Shown here: piece by piece, positions 26,201-36,999 of the stretch
Position numbering within the stretch: the first letter of the stretch is position 1
Layout: each line of letters begins with the position of its first letter
DNA from: Magnolia sinica
Taxonomy: Eukaryota > Streptophyta > Magnoliopsida > Magnoliales > Magnoliaceae
Assembly (NCBI RefSeq): GCF_029962835.1
Contig: NC_080586.1
Coordinates: 67,953,501-68,017,500, forward strand
Reading direction: 5' to 3'
DNA length: 64,000 nucleotides
Notes under the pieces: model-generated
What the model was told of the DNA's origin: nothing
Databases searched by the model: none
What the model saw: only the letters and a program-made list of their open reading frames with translations
Translations under genes and position numbers: made by a program

Positions 26201-28974
26201 GGCGCTTTGTTTACGAAGTTGATGCTATTTTTCTCCATGTAGCCACTGGACACAGCGTCATCCAGGATGCAAACAAGTGCCTTCGGGAAGTCCAAAGGAC
26301 TTTGGGAAACCTTGTCAGAGGGTTCATGGAGTGAGGCATTTGATGGGCTTGGCATCTCTCTTCTATTAACCACGAATCCTTCAATTCAGGTACTTGATCA
26401 TTCCCTTCACCACCGAGATTGACCATGATGGAATATTAGATGACATTAGTTGTATTTAACTAGTTTAAATGTGTGATTGTCTTGTGTCCTCTCTTTACAA
26501 ATTTTCATATTCTTGTGACCATTAGAATTTAACTACTACTTGATTCTTCATAGTCACAAAATGCGAATGTTGCCAAGCATTATGCCTTAAATGATTGTGC
26601 TGAATCGTAAATATTTTTTCGCCTAACAACTTTATAATTTGTTATGGTGGAAGGGATATGGCGTGAAATAAAAGTCAAAATTGGAGAAAATCCTTCGCAA
26701 AAATGGATATGATTGGTTGGCTATGGGTTCTTCACCATAGTCAAATCTAGCTAGATAAAACTTTTGGGTTATAAAGGTCCATTTTTAGTTGTCAATTTGC
26801 CATATCCTTCTAATTAGGTGCCGCTTCCACTTTGGAATCTCACTCCCACTCCTGCTTCCTACCAATTTATGCTTGTTTAAATTTTATTAGAAATGCTTCC
26901 CCGCTTTAGCACCTGAATTAGTTGCCACTTCGCTTCATGCAACTATAGGTCCAATCGCCTTCTCAGTGGCTTGTAAGAAAACAAGGATTTCCACCGTGAT
27001 ATCTCATAAGGAGCCACAGCGAGAATTATCGGTGGCTTGTAAGAAAATGAGGATTTCCACCTTGATATCTCATAAGGCGCCACATGGACAATTATTAGAG
27101 TGGCATGTTGGAACAGGATTCATGTAGCTGACCCTTATTAATTGGGATAAGGCTTGGATGATGATGATGATCGATATTCATATGGACGTCTATGTCAGTT
27201 TCATCATCTTGCGATTAGTTTCTGAGGTCAAAAATTGGATGGGGAATATTTTGGTCCTTTACTTTTGGTGGGTTGCGTTACTAGGAAAAGATCTGGAGAG
27301 TATTGATTTGTTTTAAGCATTATTTTTTTTGAGAGGTTGAAACCTCCATTTTATATTGGTAGCCAATCAATTTGTTGATTGCTGGTTTTCTGCTGTATGT
27401 TAGTCAAACTGAAATCTTTGGACTGATTTTATATTCCTGTGACTTGAAACTTTATGCAGTACACAGTATTTGATCAGCTGAAGCAGAGACTACTGAAGAA
27501 GAAACAGAGCGAAAAAATGGGGTCAGCAGGTGTGGATTCGTCACCTGAAGCTCTTTCAGCCTTTTCAGCTTTTGTTCTTGGTGCTCTTTCAAAGAGCATT
27601 GCTACCTTTTTGACGTATCCAGCAATCAGGTTAGTCAGATATCACACCCTCTGTGTTTATTGAAGAGAATTGTTTGCTCTTTTTGTTAGTATCCCATGCC
27701 TGAGTGTTCCAATCCCTCGCTACACCCTTCCCCATCGTCTAACATGCTTAGCCGCACACATGCCAATGTGGGAAATGGTGGTGAGATCCATGCAGACCCT
27801 GATGAGTTGTCCAAAAAATAAGCATATTTGCTTGTCGGGTGGGCTTATGGAGGTAAATTTGTCCAGTGGTCCACATTGGATGAGGCTGACATGATGGGTG
27901 GTTGATTTTTTAGCCAGGGCACATAGAGAAGGGGCGCACTCTAGTGATACCGGTACCACCATAACCTTACGGTGATACAGCCAGATGTGGGACCCACATG
28001 ATGTGTTTACACGATCCAACCCATTCATCAGACGTGTCACCTTAAAAGACCACTAAAGTCCAATACTCAGCCCAATCCAAAACTTAAATGGGCCACAGCA
28101 AAGAAAACAAGCTGTGAGGAGATGCCTACCCTGGAATTTCTCAGCGGCATGCCTAAGCCGTAAAACAGCCTGAGTTTTGGCCTGACCTTTCATTTGACCC
28201 TTAATCTGGTCTGGATGAAGAGTTTGGGCAGGCTGGAGTCTATATATACAATACAGGAGGGCCCCACTCTAATCAACAGTTGGTGTTCTTGCCCAACATG
28301 TTCCATTTGCTATGGCCCACCTGAGTTTTTGATCAGGCTGATTTTGGGGGCTTTTTTTTTTTTTTTTTTCCTGAGGTGACACGTCTGATGGATGGTTGGA
28401 TTCCATGAACAAACCGGGCCCCACATTACGGTGGTACTGGTGCTATTGAAGCGTGCCCCCATAGAGAATGTGGGCCACACGATGAATAACCCTGATCTTC
28501 CCACATACCACTCGTCAGGCATACTGTCAAGTATGGGTGAGGGTACAAACGCAAGCAGCGATGGCATTACCGTGACTTAAACAACACCAGGTCCTTATTA
28601 ATCCTGTCCTGTGCAGCCCACCTGGGCAGCAAAGGATGCCAATGAAAGACGACAGAACGTGAATCAAATTCTGTCTCATACAATCTGTGGACAGGTGTAA
28701 GGTCATGATCCAGGCTGCGGACACGAAAGATGAGACCAAGCCAGCCCAATCTAAGCCATCCAACAAAACGGTTTCGGGAGCAATACATGCTATATGGAAA
28801 AGGGAGGGGATTCTGGGTTTCTTCAAGGGCTTGCATGCTCAGATCCTGAAAACAGTTCTGAGCTCCGCCTTGCTTCTGATGATCAAGGAAAAGATCTCAA
28901 AGAGCACATGGGTCTTGATACTGGCCCTCCGGAGGTTTGTCTTGGTCACCCGCGGTGAATTGAAGAGTGCTTGA
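17122..28974 (+). CDS. PNC1: Peroxisomal adenine nucleotide carrier, five exons
   Basis: Mitochondrial-carrier-family protein that, by family knowledge, sits in the peroxisome membrane and imports ATP in exchange for AMP/ADP. The ATP serves acyl-CoA activation before beta-oxidation. Coding exons are 17122-17264, 25648-25879, 26243-26389, 27460-27629 and 28695-28974. All introns are GT-AG and phases match, giving 323 residues, about the family's usual length. Three carrier repeats are visible: PLDTCKTK (residues 27-34), PLDTASSR (126-133) and the deviating PAIRCKVM (228-235). The N-terminus [15 protein letters not shown] and the blocks [33 protein letters not shown] and [19 protein letters not shown] are diagnostic of plant PNC proteins. 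Whether it is the PNC1 or PNC2 type cannot be settled here. No stop or frameshift is seen. Introns are 8383, 363, 1070 and 1065 bp. Confidence 0.95.
17789..17893. mobile_element. Tourist-like (PIF/Harbinger) MITE in intron 1
   Basis: 105 bp with GGGTGTGTTTGGTT at one end and its inverse AACCAAACACACCC at the other, flanked by TTA on both sides (17786-17788 and 17894-17896). TTA duplications and GGG-starting termini are the hallmark of PIF/Harbinger elements. The interior is AT-rich and near-palindromic. Confidence 0.9.
18791..19194. mobile_element. Possible Tourist-like element in intron 1
   Basis: Left GGGCATGTTTCGATGGGAGG and right CCAAACAGACC (followed by TTA) are imperfect inverses. AGGAAAACT / CTTTTCC type repeats inside are mirrored. 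The left flanking triplet is not a clean TTA, so this is tentative. Confidence 0.45.
19440..20850 (-). repeat. LTR-related fragment in intron 1
   Basis: Non-coding. GTGAGTGGTCAACTCAATGAGG (near 20010) parallels GTGAGTGATCAACTCAATGGG in the probable solo LTR at 10530, in the same orientation. The surrounding Lys/Arg-poor, stop-rich DNA is compatible with LTR or untranslated retrotransposon sequence. The ends are guesses. Confidence 0.4.
21140..21300 (-). repeat. RTE-like LINE 3' tails, two copies (minus)
   Basis: Minus-strand reading gives CCAAATTGTTGGCAGAAGGCTAAGATGATGACGATGACGATGA (from 21195 down) and CAATTGGGCTAAGGCTTAGATGATGATGATGATG (from 21300 down). A conserved GGGxxAAGGCTTAGATG followed by a GAT-type trinucleotide tail is typical of RTE-clade LINE ends in plants. 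Confidence 0.55.
21850..22025. repeat. 42-bp tandem repeat in intron 1
   Basis: About four units of the type 'TTGATTACAATCAAGTGCTATCTAATAGTCTATTACATAGG', each containing the near-palindrome TTGATTACAATCAA. A related single unit lies at 21385-21455. Confidence 0.75.
22200..22248 (+). repeat. RTE-like LINE 3' tail
   Basis: ACACCAATTAGTTGAGATAAGGCTTAGATGATGATGATGATG. The same end sequence is seen at 27125-27170 and, inverted, near 21.2 kb. Confidence 0.55.
24352..24647. mobile_element. Short MITE in intron 1
   Basis: About 296 bp. Left ACACCTCGTGTGTGGGGCCACTGT is mirrored by CACGGTGGGCTCCACACACAGTGT at the right. An inner GGATGCC...GGCATCC pair adds to the palindromic structure. Confidence 0.6.
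25648..25879 (+). CDS. PNC1: PNC exon 2
   Basis: Acceptor TTATGCAG, then G completing the split Arg codon and [11 protein letters not shown]. Ends at GTAACACAG before donor GTAAGA, in phase 0. It encodes [22 protein letters not shown] and [15 protein letters not shown], the second and third transmembrane helices. Confidence 0.94.
26243..26389 (+). CDS. PNC1: PNC exon 3
   Basis: Acceptor CCATGTAG, then 49 codons starting at the second carrier signature [10 protein letters not shown] and ending [10 protein letters not shown] before donor GTACTT. The frame is open only between these splice sites; it is not preceded by an ATG, so simple ORF scans miss it. Confidence 0.92.
26390..27459 (+). other. 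PNC intron 3
   Basis: GT-AG intron. It holds a direct repeat of about 50 bp (GGTGGCTTGTAAGAAAA.. at about 26965 and 27030) and an RTE-like LINE tail (GGGATAAGGCTTGGATGATGATGATG near 27140-27170). No gene is seen inside. Confidence 0.7.
27460..27629 (+). CDS. PNC1: PNC exon 4
   Basis: Acceptor TTTATGCAG, then [16 protein letters not shown], a short variable hydrophilic loop, and [23 protein letters not shown]. Ends in AG of a split Arg codon before donor GTTAGT. Confidence 0.93.
27916..28476. mobile_element. MITE in PNC intron 4
   Basis: About 560 bp. The left arm AGGGCACATAGAGAAGGGGCGCACTC, then GATACCGGTACCACC and AACCCATTCATCAGACGTGTCACC, recurs inverted at the right (GGTGACACGTCTGATGGATGG, GGTGGTACTGGTGCTATTG, GCGTGCCCCCATAGAGAATGTG). 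The two arms form a hairpin-like structure, and a long T run (28351-28369) lies near the second arm. Confidence 0.75.
28695..28974 (+). CDS. PNC1: PNC exon 5 and stop codon
   Basis: Acceptor GTGGACAG, then CKVMIQAAD (third carrier repeat), a Lys-rich loop, [15 protein letters not shown] and [22 protein letters not shown] is at 28972-28974. Confidence 0.93.
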
Positions 28975-29018
28975 TTCGAAACAGACATAGACATTATTTC
29001 CATGTTCTCCCTGTAAAT

Positions 29019-29024
29019 AATAAA
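29019..29024 (+). terminator. Polyadenylation signal of the PNC gene
   Basis: AATAAA 45 bp after the stop codon, in a U-rich context when transcribed (TGTTTGATTTTC follows). The cleavage site is not visible but would be expected 10-30 bp downstream. Confidence 0.65.
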
Positions 29025-29214
29025 ATGGCTGTTTGATTTTCAATAACCCCGAGAAGAGTTTGTGGAATAGGCAATAAGCATCCCATCGGAAATCATAGCA
29101 CAATGAATTGTTGGAATATTTAGATCTTAATATCATGTTTCATTTTCAAGTTATCTTTTGCATTGGAGATTTTGTGACTTATTGCTCTGTGGAAATGACT
29201 AGGCCTGCTTGAGT

Positions 29215-29460
29215 CCTTAGGTGGGTCAGGGTTGGAAAACTCCAACTGATTTGAAATTGGGTTGGGTTCAGGTTGAGATTATTCAGATCAGGTTCGGTTG
29301 GGTTAGGAATAATCACATGTATTTGGGTCAGGTTGGTTTGGTTTAAGTTCGAGTATAGAAGAATTCAGGTTGGGTCTGGTGTCCTCCAGAGGTCCTTTCG
29401 GGTTGGGTCCTCTTGAGGTCGGGTCAGGCTTGGGTTGACCTTCAACCTCACCCAGCCTAC
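29215..29460. repeat. GGTTGGGTCAGGTTGG low-complexity repeat
   Basis: Irregular repeats of GGTTGGGTT/AGGTCGGGTC. Such stretches are common subterminal parts of hAT-type non-autonomous elements, but no terminal repeat is visible here. Confidence 0.45.
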
Positions 29461-29539
29461 ATGAGTTGCACCCATAGAAATTGCATGGTTTGATGCTGAA
29501 ATTGTGAGATATTACATGATCAGTGACATACTGTGGGGC

Positions 29540-30095
29540 CCACCTGTACCCCCAACTGTTTTAGTTTTCTTGTGTGGGGTCCACAGGACGTCGCCGATCA
29601 TGGGGCATCTATGCTGTATCTTGTGACCTTGGTATCTGACTGTGATATGTTGTATGCTCAAATAACAGAAGGTGGGCCAAAATCAGACAACCATGGTGAT
29701 GGAGTCATGGACCACCCCACAGAAAACAGTGGTGATTGAGTGCCTTGCCATTAAAAATTCCAAAGAGCCCATTGTAAGGTTTTCGAAATGTTTATTTGCA
29801 ATCCAACCTGTTGATAATGTCAAGAATATCTGGATGAAGGAAAAATACAAAATTAGCTTAATCCAAAACTTTCATGGCCCACAAAAAGTTTTTAATGGTC
29901 ATTTATGACTGTTTCTACCGGTATGGTCTACCTGAGATTTGGATCTTCTTAAAATTTGAGATTGTCTTCCTAAAATGAGATGGAAAAACAGATGGACAGT
30001 GAGGATATACAACAAATACATCATGGTGGGCCCCACACGGTTAGGGTAACACCCACTGACGTGTTACCCGTGTAAAAGCAAATCCGCTCCCCTTT
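29540..30095. mobile_element. MITE-family fragment downstream of PNC
   Basis: Contains the family interior (CCACCCCACAGAAAACAGTGGTGATTGA, CAACCTGTTGATAATGTC, GGTGGGCCCCACACGG) and one good end (right: AAGCAAATCCGCTCCCC). The matching left end is not visible, so the copy is probably truncated. Confidence 0.5.
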
Positions 30096-30869
30096 TTTTA
30101 GAGATGAGTTTAAGAAGTCTCTGTGAGGAGTCCAGAGAAGCTCCGTGGATTCGGAGTAGTTATCCTCATCATGTTCATCCTTGCATCAATCTATCAGTAG
30201 ATATAACCAAAATGAAGGATCCAATAATAAAGTGGGCCAATCCATAAAGTAATATAGCATTGTACATGGTTTAAAATATTATTCATTAGCTATAAAAACA
30301 CCTCACTCGGACCTGATCGAGTTGAGTCAACTCAATCAAATTTCATTGAGAACAAAATTTGGACAAGACTTGAAAAGGCAACCAAGCTGATGAAAATTGA
30401 CAAAAATCAACCATAGTTTAAGAACTTAAAAACTTGACTCGATATTGTGTCCAGCGGAGTTGGTTAGACTCAAATACTTGATTGAGTCTTTGTTTGTCTT
30501 GACTCGACATTTAACATTATAATGAATGTAAACAGGATAAGTATTTAAATTGGGTTTGTTGGCTCTTGATTTACTTTGGTCACGTGTGGTGTGTGCAGGC
30601 GTGATAAAAACTAATTGTATGACTTGATTTAAACTGAACAATTTGACCCCAAGTGTTAAAATATGTAGATATGTCGAGTGCAACTATATATGACCGAGAC
30701 ATGAGAAGATCGGTCACCTATTCAGCCACTCGCAAGATTGTTATAAGATAATTAGGTGATTATCAGACAGTGGGGTTCTTCCTCTGAAGATGGCTTGCAC
30801 CTTACCTTTCGTATGAAAAGCTTTTATATGTGGAAACAATTATACAAAAATAAAATACTTACAATTGAT

Positions 30870-31519
30870 CACAGGGAGCAACAAACCGAGTTAGCTCTGT
30901 TAGCTCGCTCGACTCAACTCAAAAAAGCTCGATTCGACTCGGTTCGAAACTGAGTTTGAGCCGAGTCAAGATGATTTTTTGAGCTCAAATTTTTTTTAAA
31001 CCGAGTTCGAGCTTGCCCAAGCTCAACTCGACTCGGATCGAACTCAGCTCAAATCGAACTCGGATCGAACCCAACTCAAATCGAACTCGGATCGAACCCA
31101 ACTCGGATCGAACTCAGATCGAAGCAGTTCGGTGACTTGGTTACTTTGACATTGATGTTGCTCACCAAGTGTTTGATGAAATGACTCAATGAAGTATTGG
31201 CTGGTGGCAAGGAAGGTATGTATATGAAACAAATACCCTTTTCTTGATTTTGATGTTGCTTATAAGGTGTTTGATGAAATACCTGTAAACAGTTGTTGTT
31301 GTTTTACATACATTAAGAAATTGAAAATGCACTCCATGTGTTTGTAAAAATGCCTCACATGCTCAATCTTGGCTCAAACTTGGCTCAAATTGGCCCGAGC
31401 CAAGGTGGCCAGTCAGGCTCGAGGACCAAGCTGAGTCATGTTCAAGCTGGGGTCAGCTAGTGGCTAAGTTGAGTCGAGTTGTGCCAAGCTTGACTCGGTT
31501 CGACTCGTGTACACCTCTA
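30870..31519. mobile_element. hAT-type non-autonomous element, right end
   Basis: Dense CTCGACTCG / AACTCGGATCGAAC repeats, ending CGACTCGTGTACACCTCTA at 31519. The inverse of that end, TAGAGGTGTACACGAG, is a typical hAT-MITE terminus. The left terminus is not clear; 30870 is where the repeats begin. Confidence 0.5.
31148..31290 (+). pseudogene. PPR-like gene scrap inside repeat DNA
   Basis: Two short translations, DIDVAHQVFDEM (31148-31183) and DFDVAYKVFDEI (31246-31281), look like the second helix of pentatricopeptide repeats of plant organelle RNA-binding proteins. They are 98 bp apart, close to the 105-bp repeat length, with a frameshift and a stop between. This is far too little for a gene; it is probably a captured fragment. 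Chance similarity cannot be excluded. Confidence 0.45.
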
Positions 31520-31604
31520 TAGTCCAGTGTAGAATCGTCGACTTGCATTACAACTACTGAATCCAACTCTAAACCCAATTGTTCTCGGGAACATTCAGAA
31601 ACTC

Positions 31605-34344
31605 TGTAACGGATCTGGACCGCACGTCGAAAGTCCGATAACGATGAACTTAGACAATTATGACTGCCTAGTTGGACTTGACAATCACCTCAAAAATCAA
31701 GTCCAAACGATGTCCTGAGACTATTTCCTTGAGTCTGGAGTGAAGAGTGTGAGAAAGTGAAAGTTTACATGAAATAAATATGAATTTAAGTAATCTGAGT
31801 CGTGTCACTTACACCGTCGATTATTAGCATTTTGACCGTTGGATTCTAACCCAAATTCACCCTCGGTTTAGGGAAGATGGCCCATATATGCCAATATACT
31901 TGTGGCCCTGATTGAGTTTCGGTGACCGCTGAACTGAAATTGGTCCGCCACAGTCGATCTGGAAACCCGATCGGATTGAAAACTTAACTTGCTTAAGATC
32001 CAATATTTGTGAGCTTAAGTCCGACCACATTTAGTAAAAGGACCTCCAGAAACGCTCCATTGGATCGAATAATCCCGATTTGGTTATAACCTAAGTATAC
32101 CATGACCCTGAGACTAATTTCGTCAGTTTTGGGCCTATACAAGGACCTTAAACCCTCTCTCACAAATTCCATACGAATTCCCCAACCTTAGCTAAGAAAG
32201 AAAGGAAAAGAGAGAGAAAGTGAGAGGGAAGTTGGTGAATCATCTTGGGATTCTTCTCAGCTACTCTATGTGCTTAATCCATTGCATTTGAATCGTTATT
32301 CCGGTGATTCTAATTCCATTTTTGGGTAAGACAATCAAACCCTAACCTGTTTTGAAACTTAGAATAGTCTAAGTGTTGATGTAGCTAACCTAATTCATGC
32401 CTTAGGTTGCCTATTCGTCGTTGACGAAGACTTATTGTCTAAATCAAATCCATTGTGCATTTTCTAGTTTAAGGTGCAGACTATATACGTATAGGTTATA
32501 GTTTTCAAGGCTTTCAATGTCAGATAATGATTTATTACTGACGTGGGTGCCATTTCACATGCCAAATGCGATATCTGTTTCGTTTTACGTATATATATAT
32601 AACCTATGTTGTAAGTAGAGTGATTCATGTGTTTGTTGAAATGTTTATATGCATTTGAAATCTGATGTTGTGGTTGCCATGATTCTTTGTCGTAGGAATA
32701 TGATTGTTATGTATGCGACAACTCCTTGGCAAAAGGATTTTTCCTAATATGTAATATGGCCGACATACGTGATGTATGTTGCAAAGTGTAGTCTAACTAT
32801 TTGTGAAAATGTCTGAATGAGTTTGTAGTTAGTAAGGTGTGAATTATGAGAGAGTTGAGATATGAAATCCCAACTAGCTTACTTGTGTGTACGATTTCCT
32901 CCATGAATTGCTTAGTCTAACTATCCATGTTAACTATGTGTATGATTTTCTCTATGCAAGTTGTTTAATTTTATCGCTTTACTTATGAAATGCATGTGTA
33001 TGGATTCTCGTTTATGTTGCATCTTATAACATGATTGCTATTATGATTGGACTACTTGGTTACTCCTATTTTGATTACTTCATATGCTTATTGGATAGGA
33101 TTGAATGTGTATGGGGCCATGTTATGGTCCAGGCAATCGGTAACAGGCTTTGAGATTGTGGCTGAGATTCATTCGTCACATAGGACGTGTTCGACGAATT
33201 CGAGTCGTACTTGGGATGTTCGGCAGTGGTTAGGCCACACGAAGTGCTTATGCATTTCATGTCGTTCAACTCAACGTGCAATCGTCCTAGTCGAGCTTAT
33301 CAATTAACCCGATTGACCGATGCATGTTCACCTTGTTTGGATGCTACTGATTGAATCTGGGGTACCAAACTTACTAGTGAAATCCCGTTAACCATGGTAC
33401 CTCGATCCGCTAAGACTCATGAGCCAGGCATGGTGGTATAGGACACCGTGGTCGAGCTATCAGCCTACGCTGGGGCAACGAGCCTCCCCGTAGTGACTAT
33501 TGAGTAATCCAGACTCGTGAGCCAATTATGGTGGTATGTGACACTATATTCGTGCTGTCGGCTTACATTGATTGGTGACGAGCCTTTTGTAGTGACCTTG
33601 AGCATACCTTGATACTACATTGAGGTGACGAGCCTTATTGTAGTAACTAGGGTATAACTAGGCATGTATTGATTGGTGATGAGCCCTTTGCAGCGACCTA
33701 GAACCATAACATCGTATGAGATTGCCTAGGACTGACAACCCTAGAATAGGTCAATATTTGGGAATTGATATAAGGGAGGTACCTTTGCTTTCCAATCCTG
33801 CTATATGAAAAGGACTAATAAGAACTTGGTAATCACGTTCATGCACCACATTGCATGTGCTTTGGCGTGGAAGAGCACTTTCGGGTGGTTGCCATGCATG
33901 TCATAAGATGAAGACGCTCAGGGAGTGCAGGCGAGGGCATGCATCATTACTTCATATCATCCTTGCATTAACAAGAGTTCCTAAGACATGTTTGATTGTA
34001 CTGCTTTATCATTACTGCTTGACTGAATTGATAACATGCTAACCTTTACTGTATAGCTCCACTGAGTTGATCACTCACTCCCACGTTCTGGAATGGTGTT
34101 TAAACACCAACCAGACTGTCTTAGTTGCAGATGATGACGCGACCCACGAGGCAGAGCGAAGTATGAGGATGATGAGGAGGCATTCTCCTTCATGCAATTC
34201 TCGGGCGGGTTCATGTGAGCCGTGTCTTGAGTTATGGGGATTCAAGGCTATCTTTGTAGTGATTTATTTCATTTTGATAGTTGTATTTTGAGACAAATAC
34301 TTGTAATTAGCCTGGCAGAGCATACATATCTTGGGGACTTATAT

Positions 34345-34416
<72 letters not shown>

Positions 34417-34440
34417 TTCGATCTTCCGCTTGCATATTCT
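31605..34440 (+). repeat. LTR-like block related to the 10-13 kb solo LTR
   Basis: Starts TGTAACGGATCTGG. It has an AAGAAAGGAAAAGAGAGAGAAAG leader-like stretch (about 32200), GACGAGCC/GTAGTGAC repeats (33480-33700), and the ATCACTCACTCCCAC ... AACACCAACCAGAC block (34065-34110) shared, inverted, with 10470-10545. No coding region. The right end is blurred by a (TA)n run. It may be a solo or truncated LTR. Confidence 0.5.
34347..34412. repeat. (TA)n microsatellite
   Basis: Uninterrupted TA dinucleotides over about 66 bp at the right end of the LTR-like block. Confidence 0.95.
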
Positions 34441-35060
34441 AATTGTCCCTAGATTATGTTTGTTATTTGATAAAATACCTTGAAAACCATTGCTGCTATT
34501 TCTCATAGAGTGGGATTTTGAAAGTGCAGTACATGTGTTTGTGGAAATGCTACATAAGCAAAAGCAAACTCAGCTCGAACTGCTGACCGAACGAGCCAAG
34601 CTCACCGATTAGGCTCGAGGACCAAGCCAAGCAGAGTCGAACTGAGGCCAGCATGATAAGAAATAGTGGGGACAATAATACTGACCATTGAAATCTTCAA
34701 AAAATGTACCACAGCATTTATTGTCACCCAACCTGTTGATCGTAAAGAAAAAAAATAGGAAGAACAGGTGGCCCACTTATGAGAAACACCTTGAGGTTTG
34801 TATTAAATCCAATGAGACGACTTGCTTTGTTGGATTCCTTGCTATTTATAGATCTTTCTGGCGGCTATCTTTCAGATGTTTCTTTCTATGTTTGACGGTT
34901 ATATCACTTGATTCGTCGCTATGTTGGTCTTTCAAATCTTTCATTCTCTTCTTGACACATGTCCTTCTAACCATTTTTTTCGCTCAACTACGTTCTGTTT
35001 TTAGATGCCTCGATTGTGCCCCGTCACTAAATGATATATATAATCCAAACATCATCAGTT
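34441..35060. other. Unassigned DNA left of the 101-bp repeat
   Basis: CTCGACTCG-type repeat to about 34650, then unique-looking DNA. A 158-codon frame (34688-35164) has no recognisable domain and continues into the direct repeat; I regard it as chance. Confidence 0.4.
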
Positions 35061-35161
35061 GTAATTCTGTGAAAAGCATTCCAAGAATTCTCGAAAATCT
35101 TTCACATGCTACATCTTTTCCGTACAATGACATGTGTCCTTTGTTAATTAGCTATTTTAAG
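35061..35161 (+). repeat. 101-bp direct repeat, left copy
   Basis: Begins GTAATTCTGTGAAAAGC and ends GCTATTTTAAG. It matches 41418-41518 at 99 of 101 positions (differences near AAGAATTCTC/AAGAAGTCTC and CTTTTCCG/CTTTCCCG). The pair brackets a 6256-bp block. Confidence 0.95.
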
Positions 35162-35799
35162 TAGACTTCCGTGATTTTCTTTCTAGTCGATTTTCGGCAA
35201 CCTTCGACCCTTAACCGGTATTTGCGCGCCACCTTGAGTGTCATCCTGTAATTTCGAGTCGGCTTGACCTAAGACCTATGTCATTGCGACCGCATCGTCG
35301 CTGCGGTTCAAACGCCGCGTCCCATACGGCAATCCAAGTTGTACATCAAAGGATATAGGTCGCGCTCTATTTGGACTATTGATTGTGTTTTGGTGGGGCC
35401 CACCTATCATATTGGCACTTTTCCCAAGGCTAGGGTGACATCACCATAAGCCATCCATAATTTCTAGTCAAAGCAATAATAACCCTAGCCCATACTTACT
35501 ACCTTTTTCCCAAAACATTTATTACCTAGCTAAGAGAGAGAGAGAGAGCTATCATCATTACTCTCTCTCCTTCATCTCTCTCTTCCCTTTTTCATTCTCC
35601 ATTTTCCCACCATGGTAGCAAGACCTTGGACGTCCCAAGCTCTCCAAATTCCTACCCCTTTCTCACCTTAGATTCCCCATTTCCTGCCATCAAAAAGCTT
35701 ATCTCCACCATTGAAGGAGCCCCATTGGAGCTTTGGAGCATCAAGGAAGAATAAAGAAGGTGGGTGCTTCTTTCTCTCTCTCTCTTTTCTTATTTCTTG

Positions 35800-36850
35800 T
35801 GATGGTGTGGCCGTGTGGCCCACTCGGATGGACCCCACCTTGATGTATGTTTCATCTACACCATCTCATACATTTGGTGGCCCACCTGAGCAAGGCCCAC
35901 CTAGAGATACATTATATCCCAGATCCGTCCAGCGTCCCTGGACGCTGGACTTCAGTGAAGGGTGAACTGCTGTGGTGTCTTGTCCGTCAAAGCAAAACAG
36001 CAGGTTGATTTAAAATTTTGGGTGGACCCCTCATGTAGGCTCCATCTTGATGTATCGGTCTAATCCAAGCCGTCCATTCCACTCTTTAGATCATTTTAGG
36101 CGTTGAGCCGAAAAATGGGGCCAATCCAACCTTCTGGTAGGCCATCCCTTAGAAAACTATGGTTTTCACCGTTGAAAACCCACCCTGATGGTTCTATGCA
36201 CTGAAGTATGTCCAATATTGGACTCGTTCTGTCCATCTTGATCAGTAGAAGCCAATGGATGGAGTGGATTCATCAGATGCGGGCCCCACATGTGATGTAC
36301 CACAAAAATAAAGAAATAAAAAAAAAACAAATGCAGCAGCAACTGACGCTGCCGCTGTCAGAAGGCAGCAACGCTGCCTGCACGCTGGCGGGCGGACTAA
36401 TGGCAGCAGTACCCACGGCTCTAGCCGTGGGCCCCACCATGATGTTTGTATAACATCTAAGCCGTTCATGAGGTGGGTCCCTTCTTGAAGTGGGTCCCTT
36501 CCAAAACTCAGGCCCATCCAAAGCTCAGATGGCCCACATAACAGGAAACAGTGTGAATTGAACCGTCTGCCATTGAAACCCTTGTTGGACCCACAGGACT
36601 TTTGGATCAAAATGAAATTTGTTTTTCCCTTTCATCCAGGTACGGGTGACCTTATGAATGGGTTGGATGGAAGATAAACGTGATGGTGGGCCCCACGTGG
36701 GACCCACAGTGATGCATGTGTTTCTTTTGTACCGTCCACTGACGGTGGACGGTGGCAACCGACCCTGACTTATGTGTTCTATCCGCACCGTCCATTGCAT
36801 TGGACGGTGGGACCCACCCTACGTGTGTGGCTGCACCATTATGTGTGTGC
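35800..36850. repeat. MITE-derived interspersed blocks
   Basis: Repeated segments of the GGCCCCACCATGATGTTTGTATAACATC / AGCCGTTCATGAGG type on both strands, including a full half-element at 36420-36690. No coding region. The high-scoring frames here are readings of repeat DNA. Confidence 0.6.
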
Positions 36851-36851
36851 C

Positions 36852-36855
<4 letters not shown>

Positions 36856-36917
<62 letters not shown>

Positions 36918-36993
36918 TATATCATATATTAAATATATATATTATATTGTATATTATATAGATATATATTATATATTATATTATATAATATAT
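36856..36993. repeat. (TA)n microsatellite and AT-rich tail
   Basis: About 60 bp of perfect TA repeats followed by about 75 bp of imperfect TATATTA/ATATTAT sequence. Confidence 0.95.
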
Positions 36994-36999
36994 ACCTGA

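Noticed and set aside
34688..35164. 158-codon + strand open frame next to the 101-bp repeat
   Set aside because: No recognisable domain, composition is Phe/Leu/Ser-rich as expected for T-rich DNA, and its end lies in the direct repeat.
36772..36999. Open frames with long Tyr-Ile repeats (also near 47.7-48.1 kb)
   Set aside because: They are translations of (TA)n microsatellites.
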